From Kingdonia uniflora (Eukaryota > Streptophyta > Magnoliopsida > Ranunculales > Circaeasteraceae), in assembly GCA_014058105.1 (NCBI GenBank), contig JACGCM010000465.1, positions 1,054,001 to 1,118,000 on the forward strand: DNA of 64,000 bases, given 5' to 3'. The notes beneath the pieces were generated by a model, which was given only the letters and a program-made list of their open reading frames with translations, did no database searches and had not been told where the DNA came from. The position numbers were made by a program, and so were the translations under genes. How positions within the stretch are numbered: the first letter of the stretch is position 1; every line of letters starts with the position of its first letter. Below are positions 1 through 12,555 of this stretch, piece after piece.

Positions 1-3000
1 ACTTCAGCTCTACAAGTACATCCTTTATGCAACAAACAGTCGTACAAGGTATCCCTCTCTAACTCGAGCCTTCTAATTTCCTTAACAAAATAGATGATCA
101 CTACCATTAACATCTCTGAGCACAATTCCTCGGGCATGACAGCCTTAGAAAAAATTTCTCTCGCCGCTTGAAGGCACTTTCAACCTCTTGTTCTGTGCTT
201 CATGTTATTCCATTCGACTTTCTGCATGGGACATAAGATTGATGTGCTCCCTTTCCTTATCATCTACTTTATCTGACTTAACCTGGTTCATCGTCCTCAA
301 TTCTGCTACCTGGAGATAAAGTTCCTTAAGCTCTCTGTTCATACCTACCCCAGCAGGGGATTTCCTTAACAAATCATCCTTTTTTCTTATTAAAATATCC
401 TTACCTCCGATCACCCACTCAAACTCCTATTCCTTGACATGAGCAGCATCCAGCTTCTTTTGGTACTCCCTTAACCGCCCATTCCCTTTTTGTACGTAAC
501 CTTGAGTTCGAGCTACATTTCCCTCCAACTTTCTGATTCGAGCTAATATGCTAACCACATCCCCTTGAATAATAGAAATCATGGCATCACCTTTATTCTT
601 CCTTGAGTACTTTGCAGCCACGACATTCTGAAGCGCGAATTGGCCTGAGCCAAATCGGTCTTCAATTGTGCCCCCCTCTCATTCAATTCATCATATTTTC
701 TTTGCACCAACCGAAACTCTATATCTTTAGCAGGTAAAACTGCAATCAACTGCTCAACCACAATTTCAGAGTTAGATAGGTCATCTCGAGCTCTCTTCAG
801 CTCGCTATCTTTCTCAATCATTTTATTCTTAAATCGCTCTAGTTCGTTCCTAGTATTTGCTAAATCAGCTTTAGTCTGCTCTTATTTGTTTATTTTGCTA
901 ATCATTTGGTCTTTCAGACTAACCACAAAATGGAATAACTCTTTCTCTGACGTTTCTAACGCCTGGATACGCTATCAAGCCATATCATCCTCTTTACTCT
1001 TTACCATCAGTCCATCATTCTAGCTTTTAAGTTTTACAGTCGTTTCTTTTGGCTCTGCGAGCTCCTTTTGCCCCTTACTAATTTTATAATGCTTCTCCTC
1101 GATCTTTCGAGTGAGGTCATCAATGGTTTGTGTTGCTCGACGAACTTGAAATGTACCTTTACGTGTAGATCCTCATTATCTTCGTTTGCCTCTCTCATTC
1201 TATCAAACTCTGCTGCAAACTCTTGGTTATATTGGCGTGTCTCTTCTACGCTCAAACGAGCTAACTCTAATTCAACCTACACATCACAGATAAAATAGAT
1301 CAAGTTCGACTCAAGACCTTCACTCAATACATACATCTAATTTATAACAAAAATTTTATTTATTAATATCTACTGTGTGAGACTGCTTCTAAACTTAAGG
1401 TCGATGTACGATCCCAATTCGATGAATAAAAACATATACTTCCAATTCTAAAGTACACATTCTCTATATTCTAACATTTTTAACACTTTGATATTATTAA
1501 TACACAGTTGAGTACCATTACCCCTAAACTGTTAGCAACTTTTTAGTTTGTCTCTACGCTCTAATTTTTACTTTGTAGCTTTAAATTAATGAAGCATACA
1601 AGTTAAATATTTCTTGCCCTTTTCTAACTGCTTGCGAAGTCAACAAGGACGCTGAGGCAACTTTCTCTTTAATAAGGTCATTCTCAAATTCTTTTACTCT
1701 AAGGTGCATATCCTTACGTTCCTACAAATAAGGTTTGCAAACATAACTTAGTCTACAGAAATTTATCCTACATTGATCCATACAATTACAGTTCACAAAC
1801 CCTCATAATCACACAACCAAATAATAAGCAATTTTACTCTACCTTCTCGCTCAAATTCTCTGGATTGACATTATCATCCCATTCGCTCTCTTGCACAGTC
1901 TGGGGAGAAACTCCATTCAACCCTTTTATGACGCCAACCCCATCCTCCTCGACCACCTTCTCTTCAACATAGATATCCTCCATAATGTCATTCGCCTTAG
2001 TTTTGAAGTATCCCAGTTTTAGAAGGTGGCACCCAAGTCTATCATGCTAGACTACCACCTCTACTAGATTCTTCCTCACTTCTATTGTCAGCTCTATAAT
2101 CTCTACCTCTTACCTAGCCGTCATAAAAGCTAGTCGTTTTCTCTCTCGAACCAAGTTAGATTTTAAGCGAGCTACCTCCTTCTCAAACTCTGCCTTCCTA
2201 CTTTAGAGCTCAACTTTCTCTTCCTCTATCCTGAGGCAGATCCCCTTTATCAAACAAACAACCTGCAAGCAAACAAAAGAAATAAATCAAACACATTTTT
2301 GGAGATACATCACTAAACAGAATTCAGAAAAAACTTAAATCATCAAGCTTACAACTTTGCTCATTTCCTCCACACCCTTGCGAGCTGCAAGCCTCACTCT
2401 GTCCTCCATAACTTTCAGCTCATCTTCCATACCAAGTTGATTTTATGCGACCTTTACCCAAGCCAGTTCAAAAGAAGGATTTACCCCTCTCTTCTTCACC
2501 TCTCCCTTGACCTCACCACTCCCCGTGGTACCGGAGGTCAAGCCAGGCTTCAACATCTTTGTCTTTGGAAATGCCAGAGCTAGCTTGCTCAATGTTATAG
2601 ACTCTAGCACGTCCACAAAATCTACTCCAGGGGCCATTGGCAAAGTCACCCATCTCTCTCCATCAGCTCCCCTCTTCTTGTTGCTGCCAATACCCATCAT
2701 AAGTCTCATTGCTGGAGACATTTGAACTTTCTCAAACCAGTTGTTAGTATGTTTACTTCTATTTATGCCGAGGTCTTTCAGTACCGCCTCGAGCTCAACC
2801 CCTTCCTGAGCAACAGTATCTAGTAGGGACTTCTTCTTCTTTACCTTCGATGAAGGACCTATCAAACAACAGCACATTATCAATAATAGAACAACATTTG
2901 ATTTCAACAGTTTAGTATTATACGTTATTACACTTACTTTTCTTCACAGATCTATACTGAAGTTCCATGGGTTCTTCATCATCTATCTGAAGGCAATCAC

Positions 3001-3699
3001 CATTTACTCAAATAACATTATCATTCCATATTTGACCTGCTGAATTCGGATTGAAGAAAAAATTTTGAGAGGAACTCGCAAAGAAGTATGCCTCCCCCCC
3101 CCCCCCCCCCCCTCACTTGTAGAATAATTATTCACTCCATAAAACTGCAACACATCTTCAGGAGATATTCTCCTCTCCACCTCATTCTCCTTCCATAATT
3201 TATTCAAACTCTCACATATATTTATCACCTCCCACATGTTCCCGTTCAACTAGACTGGGCATGCCCCTATAATATTCATTATCCCTTTTGCAAAATTGCA
3301 AAGGGGCAAACTCAACCCATACTCTAACTAAGACAGGAAATACAAAAAACCCTCTTCCAGGTCGCTCTGAACATTCCCATCATAATACTCCAAGGAAATC
3401 GATTCATCTAAACCCCTTTCTGACTTTTTTTTCTCTAAATCAACCAACAAAAAGAAATGTTCCTTCCTAGATTCTACTATACAACTTTGAAACTGCCTAC
3501 CGGCATGTTCTGCAAAGTTCTCCCATCTTCCCCCTATAAGAGCCTTGGATTTACAAAACTCTCTAAAGACGTCGGAGTTCGGTGGATATGATATCAATTG
3601 TCCAGGGAAATCATGAAATTGAACCACTCCTACTTCATCCTCCCTATCAGATTCTACATTATCAGATTTAGCCGAACGACCAAAGGTCGACACCTCCAT
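1..3699 (-). pseudogene. Degraded gypsy-type transposon-domain / coiled-coil protein gene
   Basis: The minus strand reads as a multi-exon gene: exon 1 3699-2938, exon 2 2858-2354, exon 3 2262-1853, exon 4 from 1721 to about 1600, exon 5 from 1276 to the window edge. GT and AG splice signals stand at most joins, and exon 1/exon 2 join in phase. The N-terminal part resembles the plant 'putative gypsy-type transposon' domain (EVINICESLNKLWKENE, then a WNDNVIxVNGD stretch). From exon 3 on the protein is a long charged coiled coil (motifs HDRLG and VSPQTVQ, later PAKDIEFRLVQRKYDELNERGAQLK). At the window start a short KGCTC motif can be read. In-frame stops occur in exons 2 and 3, and a C19 run at 3094-3112 shifts the frame in exon 1, so it is a pseudogene. 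Such genes are abundant in transposon-rich plant DNA. The function is not known to me. The gene is cut by the window edge. Confidence 0.72.
3094..3112. repeat. C19 homopolymer in exon 1 of the coiled-coil pseudogene
   Basis: Nineteen consecutive C on the plus strand (G on the coding strand). The reading frame of exon 1 differs on the two sides of the run, so it marks a frameshift caused by slippage or by base-calling error. Confidence 0.95.
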
Positions 3700-6581
3700 T
3701 ATATTTTATACATACATCATACAGATACGCATATCATTCACATCTCTTTTATACACATATATTAAACAGATTTTTATAGGTTACTATAAATAGTAATTTT
3801 TTAAAATTTGAAACCATAAAAAACTTTCACAAAATTCACATCAACAGTATCACAAAAACATTCTACTAACCTTCAACGTCCTTAAATGAATCTGACGCAG
3901 CACTAAATCATTCCTTCACAACCCTTCTATACAACTACCATCATGAATCAGTCTCTGATACCTTCTCTCACCTTAACTGTGGATCACTCTGGTATAATCT
4001 CACTAAAGAATCTCTGCTATTTTTTTCTTTCCTCTCTCTTTGTTCTTCAATTTTTTAAAAGTTGATAAACATTTGAGATTAAACATTATTTATAGTCGCT
4101 CTCTCTAACTGCCTCAAACTGCTGGCAGTTATTGGGCCTCGTACAAGCTGCCCTCAGTTTTGGAACCAAGGCTTCCCTTCCACAATTAATGTTAGACATT
4201 TTATACCTTTTTAGTGAAATTACCTTCCCATCATTACCCCCTGTCCTATATTTTATTATATTCTCATCTTTATTTCCCAAATCTTTCCCTGACCTCACCA
4301 CACTCATGATGACTAAACACTTACAATCAAACTTTCCCTGCAATAACACAAAAGACAAAAGAAAAGTTACCATCTTTTTTCTATTCTAACTTCTACTACT
4401 TATAGAAGTGCTGACGTCATTTCCAAAGCTCTAACATTTCAAAAAAAAATCAAAGTCTTTATTCAAAATAGCCACAACAACATTTGTAGCAAAATGGGAC
4501 AGATTCAAACTTCATTCTAATTACATTTCCATGGCAGTTATTCGACCTCATACAATTCACTCCCCCACATATAATTGCACTTGAAACATCCCAGATGTCC
4601 TGGGGAGCCACACCTGATAAGTTCACCTCCAGCAATCCTCAAATCTTCCAACTCGATCTCGTCTTTAGTAATTAATCTCACAACCTTTTTTCAAGTTGAA
4701 GGCTCCACAATCACATCCCGAAATAGCTCCTCGCAGAAGCGACGTCCTAACTCAAGTTCTCTACCCATCCAATCTAAACCTTCAAATTAATAATCGACCA
4801 CTGACAGTCAGTAGCATAATCTTGCAAGCTAAAGATACGTTCTCGCACTTTAGCTATTTTAATCGCCAATCATCCCTCAACGATATAACGAATTCTCTTA
4901 GATCGAGTCCACACAATCTTCAATGTCTTCCTCCTATCTGCACTCATTTTCCCCCCTATTTATGTAGCTTTTTAGATTACTTCAAATCCCCCATAATTTG
5001 TATTTATATTTTGTTCTTTTACAACAAAAGACCCTAGTATCCTGAGTATAAATTATTGGAACCTATCTATCCATATCGACCTCAGTAAATTCGGCTTACT
5101 CCATCTCAAACTTATTTTTTCTAAATCCAACATTTCAGAGCGACATCCCTGAGCTCGAATTTCCAATTCCTACATATTCTAAATTTTCTACAGTTATCTC
5201 CCCCAATAATTCTAAGTTATTCAGTTCAAAAACAAATTCTTACACTTCTTTTATGTTATAAATACATATTTACAGCTCGATTGCAGTAATATACTTTGTA
5301 GGCCTATTCTTATATATTACATTGCATCATCTATTCGTAAATCTTCAAATTACTCTTAGCTCGATTTCAATTATAAGAGTTATTCTATATATCAGCACAG
5401 AATAACCATTTTTTATTAAGCTCGAGTATAAATTACAGGTACTTTACAGATAACAAGTCTTTCAGGTACTCAGAAACAATAAATCCTTCAGTTCATCTGA
5501 CTTTAGTGATGTTTCACTCCAAGAATCTTTGGAACCAAAGCAGACATTGGAAGTCATCAGACGTCCTTCTACCTTCACACCATGTTACTTTGACCAGAAA
5601 CTAAGTTTAGAGGAAGTTTGTACATGAAAGTAGAAAGTGTCAGTGCTTGAACCAACTCTTCAAACAGAATGCCTTCTTAGAGCCAATAAACGATGATGGT
5701 GCAGAAGCAGACTTCCAATCTTTGTCTCCCTTCTCCACTACCACCGTTGCCTTCTCTATAACCACCACCATCATAACTTGATAGAGATAAAGAAGGCCCG
5801 ACCTTAGAATCTAATCCTACGCAAGAAACTGGTGAGTTACACCTACCCCCATATTTCTCTCCTCAACCATGTCCTCCATAAGGATGCGGAGGCACCTCCA
5901 ACGTTACTCGCATGTTAAAACTGCGTAATAAAATCTCCATATACAATAAAAAAATTCTTTAGCTTCCGCCACTTCTTCTTATGACATACCCTAATACATC
6001 GGTAGAACAGGAATGGGGATGGGAATCTCCAATAATTGGTCACCGAAATATCTCAAATTAAATTTTTGCATCTCCGCAGAAACTTTCTCTTCATAAACCA
6101 TTCCCCGGGTCCTCACCATTGTCAATCTAGACTTCCAAAAAATTTTTAACAAACAGTATACTTTGCCAGGATCCTCGGTACAGGTACAATTTATATAACC
6201 CACGTATTTAATGTGCATGTATGTTTCCAAAGTAGTCATTATTTAATACAGAGCCACTCTCAGAACCACGAGCATCGCGTACATCAATACTGCCAATATT
6301 ATTCAATGTAGATACATTCCACCACATAAAACAAATACCCATTTTCTATACCAGTCAAATCAACATTAATACATCGTTTATTTTCAACTTCCATCAACAC
6401 AACTTTACATATTCTTTCTCAATCAAAGCCACTTGTGACTTCAATTGCGAGGGGCGATTATAGGTACTTATACCTTGATCTAACCTAATTTTAACTATTT
6501 CCAATTTAAACTACCTCCATATCAGACCCACGTATTTTACACGTGACATAAACAATTAGTATTGACACCTACACCATAAAC
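3700..6581. other. No recognisable gene
   Basis: AT-rich sequence with only short unconvincing reading frames. The longest (4086-4373 and 5991-6239 on minus, 4696-5037 on plus) show no motif I recognise. The minus-strand peptide at 5991-6239 could be a remnant of another transposon protein, but nothing confirms it. Confidence 0.6.
4087..4095 (-). promoter_or_regulatory. TATA-like box upstream of the coiled-coil pseudogene
   Basis: The minus strand reads CTATAAATA here, about 390 bases upstream of the presumed ATG at 3699, leaving room for a leader. Only position and consensus support it. The region is AT-rich, so a chance match is possible. Confidence 0.25.
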
Positions 6582-7024
6582 TGATGAAGAACGTGGGTCG
6601 AGCACAACAGAAAAGCATGATCAAGTCAAAGGCACCTGTCTCTCATGACCTCAATAGTTATTCAATCAACCGCAACTTACCACATAATTTGGAGAATGTG
6701 ATTCAGCATAATAACGAATTATGGGCAAGGCCTATATAAGGAAAAAGTTCCAGAAGAGACAAGGACCAGAAAAATATACGAAAAATTACCAAGAAAACCA
6801 TATTTTCTAGATTCTCAAACACCAAAATTCTTATTTACAAGATCAAGTATTTCTAGCTCGAGAGATCACTTGTAATAAGATATCAGCCTCAATCAATAAA
6901 AGTTACTGTTACTAAAATCCTCAACCCAAGGTCATGGTTTTTTTACCTATTTAGAGGTTTTCCACACTAAATTACCTGTATCATTTCTTACTTTGCGTTA
7001 TATTTTGTCACAGAAACATTAGTG
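6582..7024 (+). repeat. LTR-like sequence (possible solo LTR)
   Basis: The stretch has the layout of an LTR promoter and terminator: a TATATAAGG box near 6733, a leader of about 160 bases, and an AATAAAAG polyadenylation-type signal near 6894. The edges (TG near 6582 and a terminal CA near 7020) are guesses and no target duplication was found. No internal retrotransposon sequence is attached. Confidence 0.35.
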
Positions 7025-7071
7025 TAAGAGATAATTCTGAGTCATCTCGAGCTTACGGAATTAGGCAATTA

Positions 7072-7194
7072 CAGTTTTCCACTTCCCTCCCCTAGGAAAT
7101 TATTATATTCTGTGATTGTTTGTTTACTTGATTGGCATATTCCGTATATCTTTCTTGGCGTAGAAGATAGACTAGCTACCTTGATTCTTAACAA
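7072..7194 (+). repeat. Truncated 5' LTR of the copia element
   Basis: Matches the last about 120 bases of the LTR at 11180-11960, for example the ACTTCCCTCC and TGTGATT...TTTACTTGATTGGC stretches, and ends in TTAACA just before the primer-binding site. Sequence left of 7072 does not match the LTR. Confidence 0.85.
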
Positions 7195-7196
7195 TA

Positions 7197-7208
7197 GGTG
7201 TCAGAGCA
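7197..7208 (+). other. Primer-binding site (initiator tRNA-Met type)
   Basis: AGGTGTCAGAGC two bases after the LTR end resembles the common plant site TGGTATCAGAGC, complementary to the 3' end of initiator tRNA-Met. Confidence 0.7.
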
Positions 7209-7239
7209 AGTATTACAGGGCTTATGTGGTAAAGAGCGA

Positions 7240-8010
7240 TTGTCGATCAAGAAAATTTGAAGATTACAAAGTTCAATAGATCTAATTTCAGAGTATAGAA
7301 GATGCAGATAGAAGATTACCTTTATCAGAAGGATCTTGATTTACTATAGGGTGAAGTTGAAATGAAGCTAGCAGATTTTGATACTGCGAAGTAGGTGCGA
7401 TTGAATTGCAAGGTGCTTTGAACTATTAGGTTAGCGCTGTTATATTATATTCTACACATGATCTTTAAAGTTATGATGAGAAAGGGTTTGATGGAGACTT
7501 TTTCCGCTATGTACTCAGAACCATCTGGGGGAAAATAAGGTACATCTTTTACGACACTTGTATACTTTGATGATGAAGGATAATAGTAATGTGCATGCTC
7601 ATATCAATGAGCTCAATACCATTCATGCTCAACTAGAATTTGTGAAAATTACTTTTATCGAGGAGGTGAGAGCGTGGGCTTTTCTAGGGCAGATACTAGA
7701 GAACTGGGAAGGGTTCATTATAGCTATGAGCAATTTATCAGGGAAGAAAGACATTAAATTTCACACTATAGTCTCGTTGATTATGAGTAGAGATAATAGG
7801 CATAAAATATTTAAACCCTCTTCGAGTTCAAACGGCAGTGTATTGAATGTCGAGGAAAGAGGAAGGTCTTACATAAAAGGGCCAAAATATAGAAGGGGTC
7901 GATCACAATCAAGAGGAAAGTCTAAGCTGCCCAGTGTGTATTAGACTTGTAGAGAGAAGGGTCACTTCAGGTGAGATTGTAACTCTTCTTCTAAGAAAGT
8001 TGATAATGAG
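7240..8010 (+). pseudogene. gag: Copia gag
   Basis: The open part (7558-7944) reads as a UBN2-type copia gag: helices around NVHAHINELNTIHAQLEF and an FLGQILENWEGFI motif, followed by a basic linker (SYIKGPKYRRGRSQSRGKSK) before a zinc knuckle. The knuckle is interrupted by stops (TCREKGHFR then stop). Upstream the N-terminal part is broken by several stops. Gag would coat the element RNA in the particle. Confidence 0.75.
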
Positions 8011-8040
8011 GAGAAAGATACAATAAACCTTACTGAGGAG

Positions 8041-9375
8041 GTCAGTTCTGACGAGGCTCTACTACTTTTGTGTGATGATGTTAATAAATCTTGGATAGTT
8101 AATTCAGGTGCCGCTTTCCATGCTACTGCAAACATAGGTTTCCTAACCAATATTGTTAAAGGCGACTTCGGCATGGTCTTTCTTATAGATAAGAGTGCAC
8201 ACAATATTACTGGAAAGGGAAACGCTAGGTTGATATTGCCTTCAGGGGGAATGTTAGTTTTATAGAATGTGCAACTTGTACCTAAATTAGGACATAACCT
8301 TATATCGATTAGCAAATTGGAGGATGATGACGGATATGTAAGCACCTTTGGTATAATCTTTTGGAAGGTTACAAAGGGTGTTGTGGCAGTAGCTCGAGGC
8401 TTGAGACAAGGAACGTTGTATATAACGTAAAGTATCATTTCTACTATTTGTGTAGCCACTCCGGGGATTAATACAAGTACATGGCACCAATGGCTTGGTC
8501 ACATGAGTGAAAAGGGGATGAAGATGATGGTAACTAAGGGAAAGTAAGAGGGTCTTGATAAGGTTGATCTCAAGATTTTTGAAGAGTGTGTTCTTACGAA
8601 GCAGAAGAAGGTCAGTTTCAAAATAACTGGAAGATCAAGGAAATCTGGAAAGCTGGATCTTGTACGCACAGATATTTGGGGGCCAACCAAGGTATCTTCT
8701 CTAGGTAGTTCTTATTATTATGTTACTTTTATCAATGATGTTACTCGTAAACTGTAGGTCTACTTTGTGAAGAACAAATCATATGTGTTCGATAAATTCA
8801 AGAGGTGGAGGACTCTAGTTGAAAATGAAACCAGTTTGAAACTGAAGTATCTCGGGTTGGATAACGGGGGTGAATACTGTAGTGACGAGTTTGAAGACTT
8901 TTGCGCATCAAACAAGATTATGAGGCAAAAGCCTATTCCCGGAACACCGCAACAAAATGGTACTCCGAAACGGATGAATCGAACAATAAACGAAAGAGCG
9001 ATGAGTATAAAACTCTATGCTAGATTGCCAAAATGTGTTTGGGCAGATACGGTTAGTACGTCAGCGTACTTGATTAACAAAGGGCCTTTAATGGCTTTAA
9101 ATTTTGAACTTCCTGAAGAAGCATAGACCAGTAAAGACGTAAACCTTTCTCACCTACATATTTTTGGTTGTATCTTATATGTGCTTGATAATTCAGATAC
9201 AAAGACCAAGTTAGATACAAAGTCGACAAAGTGTATATTCATTGGATATTGTGGTGATGAGTTTGGGTACCAATTTAGGGATACAAAGAATCAGAAAGTC
9301 ATCCGGAGCCGTAATGTTACATTCAATGATGAAGTCTTGTATAAAGATTTCAAAGTACCTGTAGAAAGGAATTGA
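8041..9375 (+). pseudogene. pol: Copia protease and integrase
   Basis: The protease motif reads WIVNSGAAFHA near 8092, where the family has D-S-G: the catalytic Asp codon has become AAT (Asn). The integrase follows with H and H of the zinc domain (HQWLGH), but the first Cys is replaced (FEECVL). Of the D-D-E triad, Asp stands in VRTDIWGP and in LDNGGEY, whereas the usual Glu is Lys (NGTPKRMNRT). The C-terminal integrase region (GYCGDEFGYQFRD) and about five stops follow. It could not produce active enzymes. Confidence 0.85.
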
Positions 9376-9438
9376 AGTGAAGAAACGGAAAGTGTCGACA
9401 TTGATAATAAACCCTCTCGAGAGGTTGATGAAGAAGTC

Positions 9439-11047
9439 ATGGTTGAGTTCGATGCACCGGATCAAGGTGAGGAACCTAATGATATAAACATTCCAATAGC
9501 ACTTCGAAAGGAGCCGAGAATTCTAAGAGTTCTGGCTCGGTACGTTAACTCCCTAATTTACTTGTTACTTACGGATGGTGGTAAACCAAAAAGTTACAAG
9601 GAGGCTTTAGATGTTGAAGCTAAGAGCAAGTGGGGGCCTGCTATGAATGATGAGATGCATTCATTATCAGTAAATCAAACTTGGGATTTAGTCTGATTAC
9701 CGAAAGAGAAGAGAGCATTGTACAACAAGTGGGTATATAGACTAAAACAAGAATCTGACAGTTTAAGGAGATTCAAGGCTAGACTTGTGGTGAAGGGCTT
9801 TTAGCAAAAAGAAGGCATTAATTTTGGTGAGATCTTTGCTCCTGTTGTGAAGATGTCTACTATTCTAGTTGTGATGAATATAGTTGCAGTTGAAGATTTG
9901 CATCTTAAGCAACTTGATGTCAAGATAAAATTTCTTCACTGTAACCTTGATAAAGAAATATATATGAAGCAGCCAGAAGGGTATTCTGCTAAAAGGAAAG
10001 AAGATCCTGTGTACAGGCTCACAAAGAGCTTATATGGTTTGAAACAAGCGCCGAAATAGTGGTATTTGAAGTTTAAACAATTCATGTCCAAAAATGGTTA
10101 TTCGAAGAGCAATGCGGATCACTATTATTTTATTAAAAAATACGGGGAACTCGTATATTATTCTGTATGTAGATGATATGTTGGTAATAAGTACTGACAT
10201 GGGAAAGAATGTCAAGTTGAAGAAACAGTTACCCTGAGAGTTTTATATGAGGGACTTGGTTATGGCAAAACAAGTTCTTGGTATGCGCATTACAAGGGAA
10301 AGAAAGTGGCGAGGATTAAAGTAATCTCAAGCTGAGTAGATTGACAAAGTACTTTAGAGGTTTAATATAGATGGTTCTAAAGTTGTTAGTACACCATTGG
10401 GAGGTCACATTAAATTATCAAAGGATTATTGTCCAATTGCGATGAGATGCGGAAGGTTCCTTATCAATCTGTGGTTGGTAACCTATTGCACGTTATAATT
10501 TGTACGAGACCAGATATTGCCCAAGCAGTAGAAGTTGTTAGTAGGTATATGAGTAATCCAAGCAAGGAGCATTAGAGAGTTGTGAAATGGATACTGAGGT
10601 ATCTAAAAGGGACTCAAGATATGGTATTATGTTATGGGGGTTCTCATATATGCTTATAGGGTTTCGTTGACTCTGATATGGAGGGTGACATTGATAGGCG
10701 GAAGAGCACCAGTGGTTTCGTATCTACATTGGGAAGCGGTGCGGTTACATGGATTTCTAGGCTACAAAAAATTATATCTTTGTCTACGACGGAGGTGGAA
10801 TATGTTCCGGCTACAGAACCTTGCAAGGATATGTTTTGGCATGAAGGGTTGATGAAAGAGTTTGGTAAAGAATAAACATTATCCTAAGTTGTACAGTGAT
10901 ATACACTTAGTGAAGAATTCGGCTTTTCACTCTAGGACCAAGCACATTAATATTCGATATCATTTTATTTGCTCAGTCCTCGAGGACGGTATGTTGAAGC
11001 TCGTGAAGATTCATTCTGATGTGAATCCGACCGATAAGTTTACATAG
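9439..11047 (+). pseudogene. pol: Copia reverse transcriptase and RNase H
   Basis: RT blocks are clear: KWGPAMNDEMHSL, KARLVVKGF, LKQLDVKIKFLHCNLDKEIYMKQPEGY, LYGLKQAPK, and YVDDM in a neighbouring frame near 10167, so the catalytic pair survives but in a shifted frame. RNase H follows with VDSDMEGD, STSGFVSTLGSGAVTW and SLSTTEVEYVPA, then KHINIRYHFI near 10950. Frameshifts near 10060-10140 and 10870 and many stops mark it as dead. Confidence 0.88.
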
Positions 11048-11170
11048 GTGGTGACATTTCAGAAGTTGACGACATGTACAACTTCTGTGGGTCTTCAAGA
11101 TTGAAGGTCTGGGTAGTGCGAGTAATTTATTTGGAGATCTGGAGATGGGTTACTGTAGATTCGATTTCAA

Positions 11171-11179
11171 GTGGGAGAT
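11171..11179 (+). other. Polypurine tract of the copia element
   Basis: GTGGGAGAT lies directly before the TGTTAAGG start of the 3' LTR, the usual position and composition of the plus-strand primer. Confidence 0.7.
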
Positions 11180-11960
11180 TGTTAAGGTATAAACTCAAAT
11201 TTAAGTTCAAGGTAGCTTCAATTCGAGCTTGTTCAGTTTGAGGATTAAAGACGGATTAAAAATAGGAATTTTCAATGTTCATTTCGAACTGGTTCTATTT
11301 AACAGGTTATATTCGACCTGAACTTTGAGCTGGTTAAGTTACCTTAAGATTTGAACTGGTTCTGCTTAACCAAGTTTGAGCTGTTAAAGTTGAACTCGAA
11401 ATAGGTTGAAGTCGTTCGAATAAAATGGATCTTGTTCGAACGAACTGGCTATTTTTACGGTTAGAAACTTGAGACAGAAGAAGTCGTTCGAACGAGCTTG
11501 GATGTCGTTCAAACGATATGTATGTTTTCTAGGGATGGAATCTTTAGTCGTCAAACTCATTTGAACGAGTTTATGTTTTGTTCCAATGAGATGTGCATAG
11601 GCTGTCTTTGAGAGTTCCTCTACAATGTTGAGTTTGCCAAGAGATCTGTTCTGCTAATTAGTCTGCTAGTATATAAAGAGGACTTAGGTTATTTGTTAAC
11701 CTATCTTTTCTCTACGAGTATAATTATAGAGACCTTGGATTTGAGAGACTCCATTACAAATCCTGAGAAGCTTGGAGAGATTGTGTAACCTATTTGATTA
11801 TAGTGTATTATTCCCAATAAGTGGTTTTTTATCTGTAAGGATTTTCTACTTCCCTCCTTTGGGAAATTCTTGTGTTCTGTGATTATTTTTTTACTTGATT
11901 GGCAAATTCCGCGTATCGTTATTGGCATAAAAGAGAGACTAGCCGCCTCAATTCTCAACA
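11180..11960 (+). repeat. 3' LTR of the copia element
   Basis: Starts TGTTAAGG and ends CTCAACA, 781 bases. It has a GTATATAAAGAGG promoter box near 11670. The upstream half holds several copies of a TTYGARCTGGTTNTG-like box (for example near 11283 and 11349) and TTCGAAC motifs. The end matches the 5' LTR remnant at 7072-7194. The start, boxes and end also match the solo LTR at 30603-31387. Confidence 0.88.
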
Positions 11961-12540
11961 GACACCTTTGTGAGTAACAATGGGTTGTATGAGAGAGTTG
12001 TCTCTTAGCCAAGAGATTCCCCTACTAAGATGTTCCTCATCAAAACCAAATAACAATTATAAGGAAAAAATCCCCATGTCTTAAACCTCTGGTAGCATTA
12101 AAAAACCCATAAGGCCATCCATTGATCATAACTGAAATATTGAAGCTCTTCAAATTACAGGCTACCCAGTTGCAAAATGTAGTTGAGAAGCCAAACTTTT
12201 AAAGGATGGACAAAAGAAAATTACAGTCATTATGAGATGTTTATCTTGATCCCCACATTACCTCCTTGTTTCTTGTTATCCAATTCATAAAAGAGTTCAC
12301 TAGCCTGTCCAATGATAGTTTGTATGTTTCTTCCTGTAATAAAAGCTCCCTGATGGGGGGAAATGATTCTATTATCAATAGATTTTAATCTAGTAGTCAT
12401 ATTCTTAGTAATAATTTTAAAGAAAAAATTATTATCAAATAGGCCAAAATTGATTTAGCCTAATTGTTTGCTCCTCTTTAGGGACCAAGATTATGAAACT
12501 AGAATTAAAACTAAAAGTGATTTCCAACTTTAATGGATTT
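11961..12540 (-). pseudogene. LINE D reverse transcriptase fragment
   Basis: On the minus strand, in broken frames, I read LINE-type RT blocks: SSFIILVPKEEQ, KIITKNMTTRLK, ISPHQGAFITGRNIQ, then INGWPYGFFNATRGLRHGD and RGISWLRDNSLIQP. These equal the fingers and palm of plant LINE RT, ending before the FADD motif, where the copia element starts. Several stops are present. It fits as the downstream part of the LINE whose endonuclease lies at 18079-19129. The gypsy element lies between them. Confidence 0.72.
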
Positions 12541-12555
12541 AGCCTAATTGTTTGC

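Larger units (their letters stand above)
7072..11960 (+). mobile_element. Ty1/copia retrotransposon, 5'-truncated and decayed
   Basis: The order of parts is 5' LTR end, primer-binding site, gag, protease, integrase, reverse transcriptase, RNase H, polypurine tract, 3' LTR. Integrase before RT is the copia order. Motifs resemble the Tork/Tnt1 group. Only about 123 bases of the 5' LTR remain against 781 in the 3' LTR, so the left end and its target duplication are lost. Many stops interrupt the polyprotein. A solo LTR of the same family lies at 30603-31387. Confidence 0.9.

Noticed and set aside
4086..4373. Small secreted-protein gene (hydrophobic start MVTFLLSFVLLQG)
   Set aside because: No supporting motif, splice signal or family likeness. 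It overlaps a similar-length plus frame, so chance is likely.
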